A stretch of 32,068 bases of DNA from Candidatus Azobacteroides sp. (GCA_021201815.1 JAJQEC010000105.1:1-32068); one strand, 5' to 3'; positions 1 through 9,033 are shown, numbered from the stretch's first letter. Translations and numbers: made by a program. The notes: a model not told the origin generated them from the sequence alone.

Positions 1-24
1 AGAATGATTCTCATGCAAACGTAC

Positions 25-60
25 GAGGGGAGTACCTTTCCCTCCGGGAAAGGGGTGGGG
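25..60 (-). repeat. Paired-hairpin intergenic repeat, copy 1 (inverted)
   Basis: Read on the minus strand this stretch runs CCCCACCCCTTT, then a short CCCGGAGGG hairpin, then AAAGGTACTCCCCTC. The same framework (CCCYACCC, hairpin, AAAGGNACT, CYCCCTTC hairpin) recurs at 207-258 and 31941-31996. It lies outside any gene. The function is unknown; it resembles REP- or MITE-type dispersed intergenic palindromes. That classification is inference. Confidence 0.55.
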
Positions 61-160
61 TTCGGTAATAAGCAGCAAATCTACCCGAAAAGAAAAAAAT
101 AGGATTTCCGGATACCAAATTCTTTTATTCCATAGGGAAATAACCGGATTATTTTTTACT

Positions 161-258
161 AATTCCCATCCTTTTGGTGAAGTATAGAAGATGATGGTTA
201 CCACTAAACCCCACCCTTTTTGGTGAAGCCAAAAGGGACTCCCCTTCTTCGAGGGGAG
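161..258 (+). repeat. Paired-hairpin intergenic repeat, copy 2 with a truncated neighbour
   Basis: At 207-258 the sequence reads AACCCCACCC, then TTTTGG..GCCAAAA (first hairpin), then GGGACT, then CTCCCCTTC/TTCGAGGGGAG (second hairpin). A partial copy (CCCATCCTTTTGGTGAAG) sits just before it at 164-182. The Nudix gene ends 31 bases downstream and points toward the repeat, so the hairpins could also act in its 3' end. The right end of the window carries the same element. Confidence 0.6.
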
Positions 259-288
259 AGTATAGCTTGGTTTAGCTTATTTTTCCAT

Positions 289-915
289 TCAATCAAAATA
301 CACATCTTTTTCCAGATTATTCCTGTATTCGAACATCAGGTCAATCTGGGACTCTAATACCCGTTCCTCGGAAAGAGGCGGAAGAGCTTCCTGAGAGAAA
401 AATCCTTTGTCCAGAATATCGAAAGTTGTGGTGAAATTACCATCTGTAATTTCGCACAGGATAAATATTTTATACGCATAATGAAGAGCCGGTGGATGCG
501 CATGGTATTTTTTATCCATTACAGCCAGTAACCTTTTTGCTTTTACAATTAAACCGGTTTCCTCTTTTACTTCTTTTTCAGCCACTTCTCCCGGTGTAAA
601 GCCCACATCTGCCCATCCACCAGGTAACGACCAGCATCCGTCTGCTTTTTCCCGTACCAGCAATATTTCTCCAGTTTCATTAAAAACAACTGCCCGGATA
701 TCCACCTTTGGAGTCACATAATCATCTGCTACACGAAAACAGGCTTTTATATCCGCAAAAGCATGTCCCGTAACGAGGGACGTTATTTCATGACTCAATG
801 CAAGGAGTTCTTCGTATCTTTCTACACTGTATTCATCTTTATTATACACCAGCCCGGTCTGTGACAATGCCCGTATCCGCTGTGCAATTCGCAGCAACTC
901 TTTTTCTTTTTCCAT
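289..915 (-). CDS. Nudix hydrolase with N-terminal helical domain
   Basis: Probable nucleoside-diphosphate-linked pyrophosphatase of the cytoplasm. Residues 1-60 form a charged helical region like the N-terminal domain found in a Nudix subgroup (PF12535-like). Residues 70-205 are the Nudix fold, with VDIRAVVF as first strand and LLVREK before the Nudix box. The box spans about 100-122 (GGWADVG..KEVKEETGL). The catalytic E118/E119 are present, but the first Glu of the textbook box is F106 and the Arg is K114. From memory such changes occur in this subgroup, so I do not read them as inactivation. The substrate cannot be told from sequence. It lies 73 bases downstream of the glycosyltransferase on the same strand and may be co-transcribed with it. 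Confidence 0.88.
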   Translation of the reverse strand: MEKEKELLRIAQRIRALSQTGLVYNKDEYSVERYEELLALSHEITSLVTGHAFADIKACFRVADDYVTPKVDIRAVVFNETGEILLVREKADGCWSLPGGWADVGFTPGEVAEKEVKEETGLIVKAKRLLAVMDKKYHAHPPALHYAYKIFILCEITDGNFTTTFDILDKGFFSQEALPPLSEERVLESQIDLMFEYRNNLEKDVYFD

Positions 916-988
916 ACATATGCTTTTAATAGTCAGGAATTAATAGTCAAGATAAAAAACGGTTAAACCAATATTATATTGTTTTTAT

Positions 989-2434
989 TCAACTTTTAGT
1001 TCTTATCTCAATTTCCTTACTTCTCAATGTATCTTTATAGAAATTGTTCGCGTTAATGCGGGAAATATCCAGTGCCGCATCTGTATTTCCCTCCCAACGG
1101 CGGCAATGATAAATAACCTCATAGATCCTTCCGATCCGGAAATCTCTTGATATGGCCAGACCAACCGCGTAATCCTCCCCATAGCTTGTATCCGGAAATT
1201 TAATCTCCCTGATTAAAGGAGTGTAAAAAGCTCTGGGAGCACCTAATCCGTTAATCCGTAATGCGTTGTTCCGACCGTTTTCCGGTGTCCATTCTCTGTG
1301 GTCAATGATGCCGGGAGGAATCATTTCCATATTAAAGTCGGTCATCATATAAGAACCGATTACCATGGCACAGTTTTCTTTATAAAATGCATCGACGATT
1401 TTCTGTAATGTATTTTCATCGCTATAGATATCATCGCTGTCAAGCTGAACTGCAAATTTGCCACAGGCAGGATTCATGATTCCTTCATTCCAGCATCCGC
1501 CTATCTTCAGATCAGTACGTTCAGGAATAAGATGGAGGATAGAAGAATTTTCTGTTGCATACTTATCAATAATATTTCCCGTTTTGTCCGTAGAATGGTT
1601 ATCAATGATAATCAGGTTAAAAGGAAAAGGGGTTTTCTGTTTCAGCACTGAAATAATAGCATCTTCAATGGTCTTTTCCCGGTTTCTGACAGGTATAATG
1701 ACAGAAGCTTCTACAGGAAATGTGTTTATTTTATTAAGCTCTATTTCTTTAAATACGGGTGGTAAATAAGCTTTGATCCTTTTTAAATGTTCCGTGCAGG
1801 CTATTTCCATTTCAATTTGTACTTCCCTGTTCTTAGGATCTACATAATCGAACTGTTTTTTCCCGCTTGTCCGGGTATCGGTTTCTGTTTCCGTATAAAG
1901 AAACTCATTTATATGAACAACCGGATATTTTTCCGAACACCGGAGTCTGAGATCATACAAAGCTGCATATTTGTACTTTTCTTCTCTACTTTGCTTTAAT
2001 ACGTTCGTATTATAAAAAAGAACCGAACCGAAATCAAAATCATCCCTGATGCTACCCGGCTGATAATCAATAAGAGGATGTTTTTCTATCCGGCCCTCAA
2101 TCTGCTGATAGTAATCAGCATATAAGAGACCGGCCTCCGTAGTTTCGGCTATTGCATAAAATCTTTCAATTGCCTGGTTATCAAGAATTAGTTCTGTCTC
2201 TTTTGTGTAGATAAGGGTATATTTTCCGGTTGCTTTTTCGGTTATTTTATTTAATGTATCCGTGCTATATAAGGTATCAATTAATATGGATTTGTAAGGA
2301 AAAGGATGGGAAAAATACCGGTTTACCAATAGATATATTTTGTTTATCATAGGACAGGACGCTAACATCTCTAACGTCCGGAAAGTATCTTTTATATTTT
2401 CTTCAGAAGCAGGAATAAAACAATTTATATACAT
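989..2434 (-). CDS. Glycosyltransferase family 2 protein with a second, degenerate GT-A-like module
   Basis: The C-terminal half (about 243-450) is a clear GT2 domain: SVIIPVRN at 244-251, [10 protein letters not shown] at 276-285, the DSDD metal/nucleotide-sugar motif at 332-335, and a GED catalytic-base region at 419-421. The N-terminal 230 residues also look GT-A-like: MYINCFIPA start, LLYADYY near 103-109 in the place of a DxD, and FGSVLFYN near 135-142. They lack a convincing DxD, so this half is probably inactive or regulatory. There is no signal peptide or membrane segment, so it is likely cytoplasmic and adds a sugar to a glycan or lipid acceptor. No polysaccharide cluster surrounds it and the acceptor is unknown. 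The N-terminal assignment is inference. Confidence 0.85.
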   Translation of the reverse strand: MYINCFIPASEENIKDTFRTLEMLASCPMINKIYLLVNRYFSHPFPYKSILIDTLYSTDTLNKITEKATGKYTLIYTKETELILDNQAIERFYAIAETTEAGLLYADYYQQIEGRIEKHPLIDYQPGSIRDDFDFGSVLFYNTNVLKQSREEKYKYAALYDLRLRCSEKYPVVHINEFLYTETETDTRTSGKKQFDYVDPKNREVQIEMEIACTEHLKRIKAYLPPVFKEIELNKINTFPVEASVIIPVRNREKTIEDAIISVLKQKTPFPFNLIIIDNHSTDKTGNIIDKYATENSSILHLIPERTDLKIGGCWNEGIMNPACGKFAVQLDSDDIYSDENTLQKIVDAFYKENCAMVIGSYMMTDFNMEMIPPGIIDHREWTPENGRNNALRINGLGAPRAFYTPLIREIKFPDTSYGEDYAVGLAISRDFRIGRIYEVIYHCRRWEGNTDAALDISRINANNFYKDTLRSKEIEIRTKS

Positions 2435-2644
2435 TCTTCTAATTTTAAGTGACGCAGCTAAGGTAAAAATAATTTTTTATTTGAGACCGGAGTTGTTTTT
2501 TAAGCTTCAACGATTTGTTTTTTCTGCAGAATCCGGAAAGAGATTACCGGATGGACTCAGACAAACAGATTATACTTAATCTTTTACCCTCTTCATTTTG
2601 ACTTTGTTTTGTTCGGTAGAAGTTATATAATTGAATTTAAGTAT

Positions 2645-2652
2645 TATCTTTG
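2645..2652 (+). promoter_or_regulatory. Bacteroidota -7 box (TATCTTTG)
   Basis: TATCTTTG matches TAnnTTTG exactly. The -33 TTTG is not convincing at normal spacing. A transcript starting near 2659 would exclude the in-frame ATG at 2609, so translation must begin at 2684 or 2702. Confidence 0.55.
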
Positions 2653-2683
2653 TACACAGTCCTTAAAGAAAATTATAAAAAAT

Positions 2684-4300
2684 ATGTTTATCCTTAATCC
2701 TATGTGTAGAAAAAACCTGACCCTTCTTTTTATCCTGTTTGCACTGCATGTATCTGCGGAAAAATTAGTAGTAATGACAGCGGAGGATTCCGGTGAAGGA
2801 TCGTTGCGTGAATTATTACTTCTGGCTGCGGAAAATGACAGTATTGTTTTTGATAAATCTTTGAAAGGAGAAATTATAAAACTAAATTCTCCTGTAAATA
2901 TATTGTTTCCTTTAGCCATTAACGGACTGATAGATGAGGAATGCATCGAATTATCCGGAGGAGAAGGATGCAGGATTTTTAATCTGGAAAGTGAGAATAT
3001 AAGAATGTATAATCTGGTCTTCGGTGATTCGAAAGGTGGAGCTGTTATTTCCGAACAGGCCGGGAATCTACTTTTTGAAAACTGCCGGTTTAAAAATAAT
3101 TTTTCTACTGAACACGGAGGAGCAATAAGGGGATACGATTTGTATGTGAGTAATTGTATATTTGAAAGCAATACTTCCGAAGAGAGTGGAGGAGCTGTTT
3201 ATTGTAACAGTGCGACCTTCCTTGATTGTATGTTTCATGGAAACGTATCAGAAGACGGGGATGGCGGAGCAGTATATGCTACCGGTTCGGTATATTTATC
3301 CAATTGTTCTCTGAGAAATAATATGGCAAGTAGTGGCGGCGCAGTATATACGGGTTATTCCTCAAAACCTTCCTTTTTTGAAGACTGTACTTTCTTAGAT
3401 AATATGGTAGGTGTAAATGGGGGGGCTGTCAGATATTTACCCGGCATGGCTGAAGAAGTAATATTTACCCGTTGTACTTTTCAGTTTAATACGGCATTAA
3501 GGAACGGAGGGGCTGTATATGCCGCAGAAAATCTCGGGGCTTTTTCCGGATTTACCAACTGTACTTTTGATAACAACGGAACCTCAGGGAATGGAGGAGG
3601 TATATATATATCCGATAAAGCAGCTTTTATTAAAAATACATTTTCGAATCATTCTTCCAGAGGAGGAAATGCTATATACGGAGCTTCGGAAAAAGCAGAG
3701 GATATCACATTGAAAGGAAATATATTTCTTGATAATTACATCATTCACACAGAAGATTCGGAAGATGCAGTGAATGTGGTCTCAGAAGGATATAATATTT
3801 ATAATTCTTCCCAGGCGGAGATATTTTCCCATCCGGATGATTATAAGTATACAGAAGAAGAAAACTTACTTGGAATCCTACAGGATAACGGAGGTAAAAC
3901 CCTTACCAGATATATTAATACCTCTTTACCCGAATGGGAGGATATGGTAAGAAGAGTTCCGGTAAGCAAACTGGGTGGCTTAACGATTGACCAGCGGGGA
4001 TTGCCTTTACCTGTGTCCGGTATGGCGTGTGCCGGCGCACTGGAAGTACAGCCCGGAGAAGATCTGAATATTATTTTTAATGAGGACAAAAAAATCCATG
4101 TCTTTCCGAATCCCACTACTAATAATATTAATTTCACACTTTCTGTTTCTTCCTTTGTTCAGTTAGTAAATATATCCGGTCAGGTGATCTTTTCCGGAAC
4201 CTATGAAGCCGGAGAAATTCAGATGGATTTAACGGATTATCCGGAAGGTCTCTACCTCCTCAAAATAAATCAACAAATTATGAAGATACTTAAGAAATAA
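2684..4300 (+). CDS. Secreted right-handed beta-helix protein with T9SS type A sorting domain
   Basis: A Sec signal peptide (hydrophobic LTLLFILFALHVSA, cleavage near AEK) is followed by about nine PMP-like repeats at residues 100-350. Each has GGAV/GGAI (119, 145, 169, 194, 218, 246, 275, then GGGI 304) and FxxN (FKNN 136, FESN 160, FHGN 184, FLDN 237, FQFN 266, FDNN 295, FLDN 348). Next comes a choice-of-anchor-Q-like segment (DNGGKT 401, DQRGLP 436), then a C-terminal T9SS type A domain starting at VFPNP (473). It is therefore exported through the outer membrane and probably attached to the cell surface. The ATG at 2684 has the A-rich upstream context usual in this phylum; ATG 2702 gives a more classical signal peptide and is the alternative. 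No enzymatic motif is visible; adhesion or glycan binding are guesses. Confidence 0.87.
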   Translation: MFILNPMCRKNLTLLFILFALHVSAEKLVVMTAEDSGEGSLRELLLLAAENDSIVFDKSLKGEIIKLNSPVNILFPLAINGLIDEECIELSGGEGCRIFNLESENIRMYNLVFGDSKGGAVISEQAGNLLFENCRFKNNFSTEHGGAIRGYDLYVSNCIFESNTSEESGGAVYCNSATFLDCMFHGNVSEDGDGGAVYATGSVYLSNCSLRNNMASSGGAVYTGYSSKPSFFEDCTFLDNMVGVNGGAVRYLPGMAEEVIFTRCTFQFNTALRNGGAVYAAENLGAFSGFTNCTFDNNGTSGNGGGIYISDKAAFIKNTFSNHSSRGGNAIYGASEKAEDITLKGNIFLDNYIIHTEDSEDAVNVVSEGYNIYNSSQAEIFSHPDDYKYTEEENLLGILQDNGGKTLTRYINTSLPEWEDMVRRVPVSKLGGLTIDQRGLPLPVSGMACAGALEVQPGEDLNIIFNEDKKIHVFPNPTTNNINFTLSVSSFVQLVNISGQVIFSGTYEAGEIQMDLTDYPEGLYLLKINQQIMKILKK

Positions 4301-4321
4301 GACACTTTAAATTCGATTTAT

Positions 4322-4367
4322 AAAAGGCCACAAAGTAATGGAATGAAATTACGCTGTGGCCTTTTTT
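4322..4367 (+). terminator. Intrinsic terminator after the beta-helix gene
   Basis: AAAAGGCCACA at 4322-4332 pairs with TGTGGCCTTTT at 4355-4365. An inner GTAAT/ATTAC pair extends the stem, and a T run follows. Confidence 0.85.
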
Positions 4368-4663
4368 GAGTAGTAAACATTTTTAGCAAATTGATTTTCT
4401 TCGGGAGTAAATTTTATTTTCTTTCTAATGGAAAAGAAATTAAATACTTATGACACTATTAATATATTTTTATATATTTTTTATAAAGAAAATTTCTTTT
4501 CCATATAATATTCTTATTATTTTGCCGTCTTATTATCGATGCGGGATTTTCAAAAATGGTTTTGTTTTTTATTTTAAAGTCGAAAAAGTTTTGTCTATGA
4601 TCTGGCATATTAGTTTATTATGTTACGTATTCCTATTTCTTAAGTAATAAAATTCCTATTTCT
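4368..4663. other. AT-rich intergenic region
   Basis: Between the terminator and the start of the outer-membrane gene I see no exact TAnnTTTG promoter and no hairpin of note. An open frame at 4450-4647 has the composition of random AT-rich DNA and no recognisable feature. Confidence 0.6.
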
Positions 4664-6046
4664 ATGAAAAAAATTATTTTTCTGTTTTTTTTGTTTGTAT
4701 TTATTCCTTTTAGTTTCCTTTGTGCCCAGCAGGCAAAAACAGGGACTGTCACAATAAAAGGTCAAGTCATTGATTCATTAACCTTAGAAACACTTCCTTA
4801 TTCGACATTAAGAGTTATTCCGGCCAATGATCCGTCTTCTATCCTACAAGCCATCGCCAGCGATGAGAAAGGAAATTTTTCTTTTACCCTGAATGAGTCC
4901 GGTGAATATCAGGTTTTGGCAGACTATATAGGTAAAAAGCAGCTTATTCGTTCTTTTACAGTCGGAGAAGAAAAAATGATTGATCTCGGAAAATTGGAGA
5001 TGTCGGATGATAACCTTTTGACAGAAGTTACGGTGACAGCTTTAAAACCTTTGGTAAAAGTGGATCTGGATAAAATTACCTACAACATTCAGGAAGATCC
5101 CGAATCTCAGACAAACAATGTGCTTGATATGCTACGGAAAGTGCCTTTGATTACTGTTGACGGAGAAGAAAATATAAGTCTCAAAGGTTCTGAAAATTAT
5201 AAGATTTACCTGAATGGAAAACCTTCCAACATGATATCGAATAATCCGAAAGAAGTACTCCGGAGCATGCCGGCAAATACGATAAAAGATATTGAAATTA
5301 TCACAGATCCGGGAGCTAAGTATGATGCCGAAGGAGTGGTGGGGATTATCAATATTATTACTTATACCAATACTTCAATGGGTGGATATACAGCCACTCT
5401 GAATGCCGGAGCTGATTCAAGAGGAGGGGTATACGGTGGTACTTACGTTATGTTTAAGTATGGAAAAATCGGATTTACCGGAAATTATAATTATTACAAC
5501 TGGAAAATGCCGGAGTCAACTTTTGGTTCTACTACGGAGAACTTTGTGAATAATGATAACAAATATCTTTTCCAGGATGGAGTGCGAAAATATAAAGGAG
5601 ATGGACAAAATGGCTCCGGAGAATTGAGTTATGAAATTGATACCCTCAATCTTATTAATGTAGGATTTAGCCGCTATGTCGGTAGTAATAAATATACATC
5701 AAATATTTTTCTGGAAAGTTTGAATGCAGACAGGGAACTTCAGTATAGTTACCGGAACCGTGGGTTGAATAACAAAAATGAATATGGAGGGACTAACGTG
5801 AATGTGGATTATCAGCGTACATTTTCCGGTGTTCCGGACCGGTTGATGACCGCATCGTATTTATATTCTTATTCTCCCAGTAATTCAAGAAATGAAAATC
5901 TGATCACAAACGAAGGGGAGAACTTACCGGAATATATAGAGCTTGGGCAAATAAAGCAATGGACAGATGCTAATACAAAAGAACATACTTTTCAGTTGGA
6001 TTATACGACTCCCATAAAAAAATACATACGGTGGAAGCAGGGATAA
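4664..6046 (+). CDS. TonB-receptor-like outer-membrane beta-barrel protein, N-terminal part before a frameshift
   Basis: Residues 1-22 are a Sec signal peptide (MKKIIFLFFLFVFIPFSFLCAQ). About 27-115 is a CarboxypepD_reg-like domain (TVTIKGQVIDSLTLETLPYS). About 118-235 is a plug domain (VTVTALKPL, LRKVPLITVDGEE, GAKYDAEGVVGIINI), after which barrel strands begin. Translation ends early at TAA 6044-6046, just after an A7 tract (6016-6022) where the frame is lost. The barrel continues in the -1 frame to 7194. Joined, the product is about 843 residues, a usual size for the OMP_b-brl_3 family. These proteins sit in the outer membrane; whether this one transports a ligand is unknown. The split may be a sequence error, a mutation, or a site of -1 recoding. 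No SusD partner lies next to it. Confidence 0.82.
   Translation: MKKIIFLFFLFVFIPFSFLCAQQAKTGTVTIKGQVIDSLTLETLPYSTLRVIPANDPSSILQAIASDEKGNFSFTLNESGEYQVLADYIGKKQLIRSFTVGEEKMIDLGKLEMSDDNLLTEVTVTALKPLVKVDLDKITYNIQEDPESQTNNVLDMLRKVPLITVDGEENISLKGSENYKIYLNGKPSNMISNNPKEVLRSMPANTIKDIEIITDPGAKYDAEGVVGIINIITYTNTSMGGYTATLNAGADSRGGVYGGTYVMFKYGKIGFTGNYNYYNWKMPESTFGSTTENFVNNDNKYLFQDGVRKYKGDGQNGSGELSYEIDTLNLINVGFSRYVGSNKYTSNIFLESLNADRELQYSYRNRGLNNKNEYGGTNVNVDYQRTFSGVPDRLMTASYLYSYSPSNSRNENLITNEGENLPEYIELGQIKQWTDANTKEHTFQLDYTTPIKKYIRWKQG
6016..6022 (+). other. A7 tract where the beta-barrel gene changes frame
   Basis: In the upstream frame the codons are ATA AAA AAA TAC, so the site has the A_AAA_AAA form known from -1 slippery sequences. 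Reading one A twice gives I-K-K-I-H-T-V-E-A-G and joins both parts without loss. Beyond it, GGATAA (6041-6046) and TTATCC (6053-6058) can form a 6-bp hairpin that contains the zero-frame stop. Its spacing of 18 bases is longer than usual for a stimulator. Confidence 0.6.
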
Positions 6047-7194
6047 AGTATATTATCCGGATCAACGAAAGTAACAGTAATTATGAGAAATTAAACGGTA
6101 ATATTTGGGAGCATTATATTCCGATCGGTGGTAGTGATGCATTGAATGAGTTTGAACACCGAAATGATATCCTTGCTGCGTATGCGAGTTATAGCCTGAA
6201 GTTAAAAAAATGGGGAGTAAAAACAGGACTGAGATATGAATATACGGATTTAAAAGCAACTTATCCATTAGACGAAGAAATGGATTTCGGAACGGATTAT
6301 TCCAATCTGGTTCCTTCTTTTATGGCTACGTATAAGATTGATGATACACAAAATCTAAGAGTAGGATATAATATGCGTATTTCCCGGCCGGGTATCTGGC
6401 AATTGAATCCTTATGTAAATACTTCTAATCCGAACTTTATATCTTCCGGAAATCCGGGACTGGATGCTGTTAAATCCCATTCTATAAATGCAAATTACGG
6501 ATTTTTTAATCCGAAAATAAATATTAATCTGAATCTTTCTTATGAGTTTGAAAATGATGCGATTGAAAGAATCACCTATACTGAGAGACAATTGAATTCC
6601 TTTGACCCGGAATCGGAAGTATATTATACTACCTATGAAAATATCGGTAAAAGGAAAAGGCTGAATGCATCAGGATATTTCAATTGGAATGCACATGCTA
6701 AATTCCGTATCCATGCTAATTTTTTCGGTAGTTATATAAACCTGAAGGCGAACAATGAAACCGGCTTAAAAAACTCCGGTTATACAGCACGTCTTTTTTC
6801 CGGTGCACAGTATAATTTACCGGGAAATGTCTGGTTACATTTCTATTACGGGGTCGGAGGGCCGTGGATTGGCCTGACGGAAAAAGGAGGTTCATTTAAT
6901 TACCATAGTTTCCAGCTCAGGAAATCATTCAAAAGCGATCGTCTGAATCTAAGAATGTATATTGCCAATCCGTTTATTAAACATATGAAATATACCTATA
7001 CCTCCCATACAAATGACTATTTGCAGGAATCATATTCCAGAGACAACAGACAGGAAGTAGGTTTAACATTATCTTTCCGCTTTGGAGAAATGAAGGCGCA
7101 GATAAAGAAAACTTCCCGTGGTATTTCTAATGATGATAGCATGTCCGGAGAACAAGGAGGACAGCAAGGTGGCGGTGGACAAGGAGGAGAATAA
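6031..7194 (+). CDS. TonB-receptor-like outer-membrane beta-barrel protein, C-terminal part after the frameshift
   Basis: This is the rest of the barrel begun at 4664. It opens at a GTG (6031) inside the preceding frame, which is probably not a true start: the first residues (VEAGIKYIIR) are mid-barrel, with no signal peptide. Typical strands of the outer-membrane beta-barrel family (PF14905-like) follow, such as YSLKLKKWGVKTGLRYEYT, NLRVGYNMRISRPG and NPYVNTSNP, ending in the strand VGLTLSFRFGEM. A Gly/Gln-rich tail (GEQGGQQGGGGQGGE) closes the protein, as in many relatives. On its own this half could not be exported. It is useful only if the frame is restored at 6016-6022. Confidence 0.8.
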   Translation: MEAGIKYIIRINESNSNYEKLNGNIWEHYIPIGGSDALNEFEHRNDILAAYASYSLKLKKWGVKTGLRYEYTDLKATYPLDEEMDFGTDYSNLVPSFMATYKIDDTQNLRVGYNMRISRPGIWQLNPYVNTSNPNFISSGNPGLDAVKSHSINANYGFFNPKININLNLSYEFENDAIERITYTERQLNSFDPESEVYYTTYENIGKRKRLNASGYFNWNAHAKFRIHANFFGSYINLKANNETGLKNSGYTARLFSGAQYNLPGNVWLHFYYGVGGPWIGLTEKGGSFNYHSFQLRKSFKSDRLNLRMYIANPFIKHMKYTYTSHTNDYLQESYSRDNRQEVGLTLSFRFGEMKAQIKKTSRGISNDDSMSGEQGGQQGGGGQGGE

Positions 7195-7274
7195 GTCTCT
7201 TGGGAATAAGCAAAAAGAAGACTGAATTGTTAATATGGAAAATACATTTCTTTATTATTTAAATTATTAAGAAA

Positions 7275-7862
7275 ATGACAGAAAAAGAAAAAGCCGGGAA
7301 AGGCCTTTTATATGATGCTAATTTTGACCGGACCTTACTGAAAGACCGGGAACATGCCAAAGTCATCCTGCACCGGTATAATCAGACATCTCCTTTGCAG
7401 CCTACCGAAAGAAAAGAGTTATTGAAGATATTGCTAGGGAAATCAGGAAATGATTTTATTATAGAACCACCTTTTTATTGTGATTACGGATATAATATAG
7501 AGATCGGAGAAAATTTCTTTGCTAATATGAATCTGGTTATTCTGGACGGAGCAAAGGTAACCATCGGTAAAAATACATTTATTGCTCCGAATGTAAGCAT
7601 CTATACAGCCGGACATCCGCTGGATGTGGAACAACGCAACCAGGGTCTTGAATATGCCTATCCGGTTGCAATCGGAGATAATGTCTGGATCGGCGGAAAT
7701 GTGGTTGTCCTGCCTGGTGTGACCATCGGTAACAATGCTGTAATCGGTGCCGGTAGTATTGTAACGAAAGATATTCCTGAAAATGCACTGGCTATGGGTA
7801 ATCCATGTAAAGTGGTACGTTTTATTACGGAAGAAGATAAGAATAAGTATAGAAAGGAATAA
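7275..7862 (+). CDS. Sugar O-acetyltransferase (maltose/galactoside acetyltransferase family)
   Basis: It would transfer acetyl from acetyl-CoA to a sugar hydroxyl in the cytoplasm. Residues 1-57 are the Mac domain (EKEKAGKGLLYDANF start). From about 70 onward hexapeptide repeats build a left-handed beta-helix (IEIGEN, VTIGKN, VAIGDN, VWIGGN, VTIGNN, AVIGAG), with the catalytic His at 114 in YTAGHPLD. The PCKVVR-type C-terminal end is present (NPCKVVRFI). Length (195) is normal for LacA/Maa proteins. The natural acceptor in this group is often unclear, so I give no symbol. It has its own terminator directly downstream. Confidence 0.9.
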   Translation: MTEKEKAGKGLLYDANFDRTLLKDREHAKVILHRYNQTSPLQPTERKELLKILLGKSGNDFIIEPPFYCDYGYNIEIGENFFANMNLVILDGAKVTIGKNTFIAPNVSIYTAGHPLDVEQRNQGLEYAYPVAIGDNVWIGGNVVVLPGVTIGNNAVIGAGSIVTKDIPENALAMGNPCKVVRFITEEDKNKYRKE

Positions 7863-7868
7863 TATGAG

Positions 7869-7898
7869 CGAATGTACTTTTTAGAGTACATTCGTTTT
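7869..7898 (+). terminator. Intrinsic terminator after the acetyltransferase
   Basis: CGAATGTACT (7869-7878) pairs with AGTACATTCG (7885-7894), followed by TTTT. Confidence 0.8.
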
Positions 7899-8421
7899 AT
7901 ATACTTTTTTTCTTTGGCTTTTACTCTATGAAAAACTATTATTAGCAACTCGATTTATAGAGCTTACCGGACTTTTTTGTTGAATTACCAACCTAAACAA
8001 GTTGTATATTGATGAATGCATAGCAGTACATTCATGAAAGTGTGAAAGATTAATCGTATCCATATTGATTCATAACAGACGGGTTTGATAAAAAATGCAG
8101 GGATAAATAAAGAAAATAGCGAAACGAGATGCTATTCAACACAATTAAAAGTTATATTTTCCCAATAATCGTGAATCACCATTTATTACTTTCTTTACAT
8201 CAAATTGCACGAACTTTCCGGTTATTAAAAAACAATAGATACTTTTATAGTATTGATCATTATAGCATACTTTCAGAATTAGTTACTAGTAGAGGCGTTT
8301 ATTCCTATAAAATAATTAAAATATAAAAGTATATGAAGGTGTAAGTATGTGTAGAAAATAAAACACTCAAATTGCCACTGCAAAGCCTTTATTGAGAAAT
8401 AACTTGTTAATTGTTCATATT
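7899..8421. other. Intergenic region without recognisable gene
   Basis: This AT-rich stretch lies between convergent genes. A 65-codon open frame at 8129-8326 shows no family feature. I see no promoter with both boxes, no RNA gene and no strong hairpin. Confidence 0.5.
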
Positions 8422-9033
8422 TTAATAATACTCTAATTCTCTTATTATTATATTTTCGGGGTTATCATCATCTTCGTTATAGACCAGTCGTTTAATCCAG
8501 TTATTTTGTTTATCAAATTCAATATATTCATATTTTTGATAAGATAGAATTTGTCCTTTCTTATCCGTTATTTTTTGAGAAATTATATTTCCGTTTTTGT
8601 CATATTCCCATGTTGTAGTATGTCCCATTGCTGGCTTTCCATCTATATATTGAGTGAAAATTGCTTTTGTATTTTTATTGTTACTTCTATACATTTTCCC
8701 AACTCTTAACTTATTGCCATTTTTATCAAACGTCTCTATTTCAATTTCATTATTAGAAATAAAACTAATTTTTTCTATAATTTCAACTTTCCCATGTTCA
8801 TCATAAGTGATCTCTTCTATAATTTTTTCTTTTTCTCGCGTTGGAAGTGTTTTCGCTATTAATTCTCCTTCATCATCAATATATTCTATTTCTGTATAGT
8901 ATCCATTTTTGTCAAATTTGGTACGGTGATGACCATAATCCTCTATATCTCCATTTTCCCACTTTCCAAACCTCTTATCTGCTTTATAAATTCGTTCTAA
9001 ACATGACTTTACCTTTCCTTTAAATCCCATCAC
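8422..9033 (-). CDS. Hydrophilic YD/RHS-like repeat protein, probably a lipoprotein with an upstream signal
   Basis: Unknown function. The body is charged and built of short repeats of the kind seen in RHS/YD- and MORN-like Bacteroidota proteins: TKFDKNGYYTEIEY, ITYDEHGKVEIIE, ETFDKNGNKLRV, WEYDKNGNIISQK, ITDKKGQILSYQKYEY. The first ordinary start codons are GTG 9033 and ATG 9030. Directly upstream and in the same frame (to 9141) the DNA encodes a lipoprotein signal with a Cys at 9055-9057, but there is no ATG, GTG or TTG in it. The mature protein is therefore probably a membrane lipoprotein, if an unusual start is used; otherwise the gene has lost export. No partner gene is evident. Confidence 0.65.
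   Translation of the reverse strand: MMGFKGKVKSCLERIYKADKRFGKWENGDIEDYGHHRTKFDKNGYYTEIEYIDDEGELIAKTLPTREKEKIIEEITYDEHGKVEIIEKISFISNNEIEIETFDKNGNKLRVGKMYRSNNKNTKAIFTQYIDGKPAMGHTTTWEYDKNGNIISQKITDKKGQILSYQKYEYIEFDKQNNWIKRLVYNEDDDNPENIIIRELEYY

Noticed and set aside
4450..4647. 65-codon open frame before the outer-membrane gene
   Set aside because: Phe/Ile/Tyr-rich translation of AT-rich DNA, no motif, no promoter.
8129..8326. 65-codon open frame in the gap after the acetyltransferase
   Set aside because: No family feature, no promoter or terminator, composition like random AT-rich DNA.
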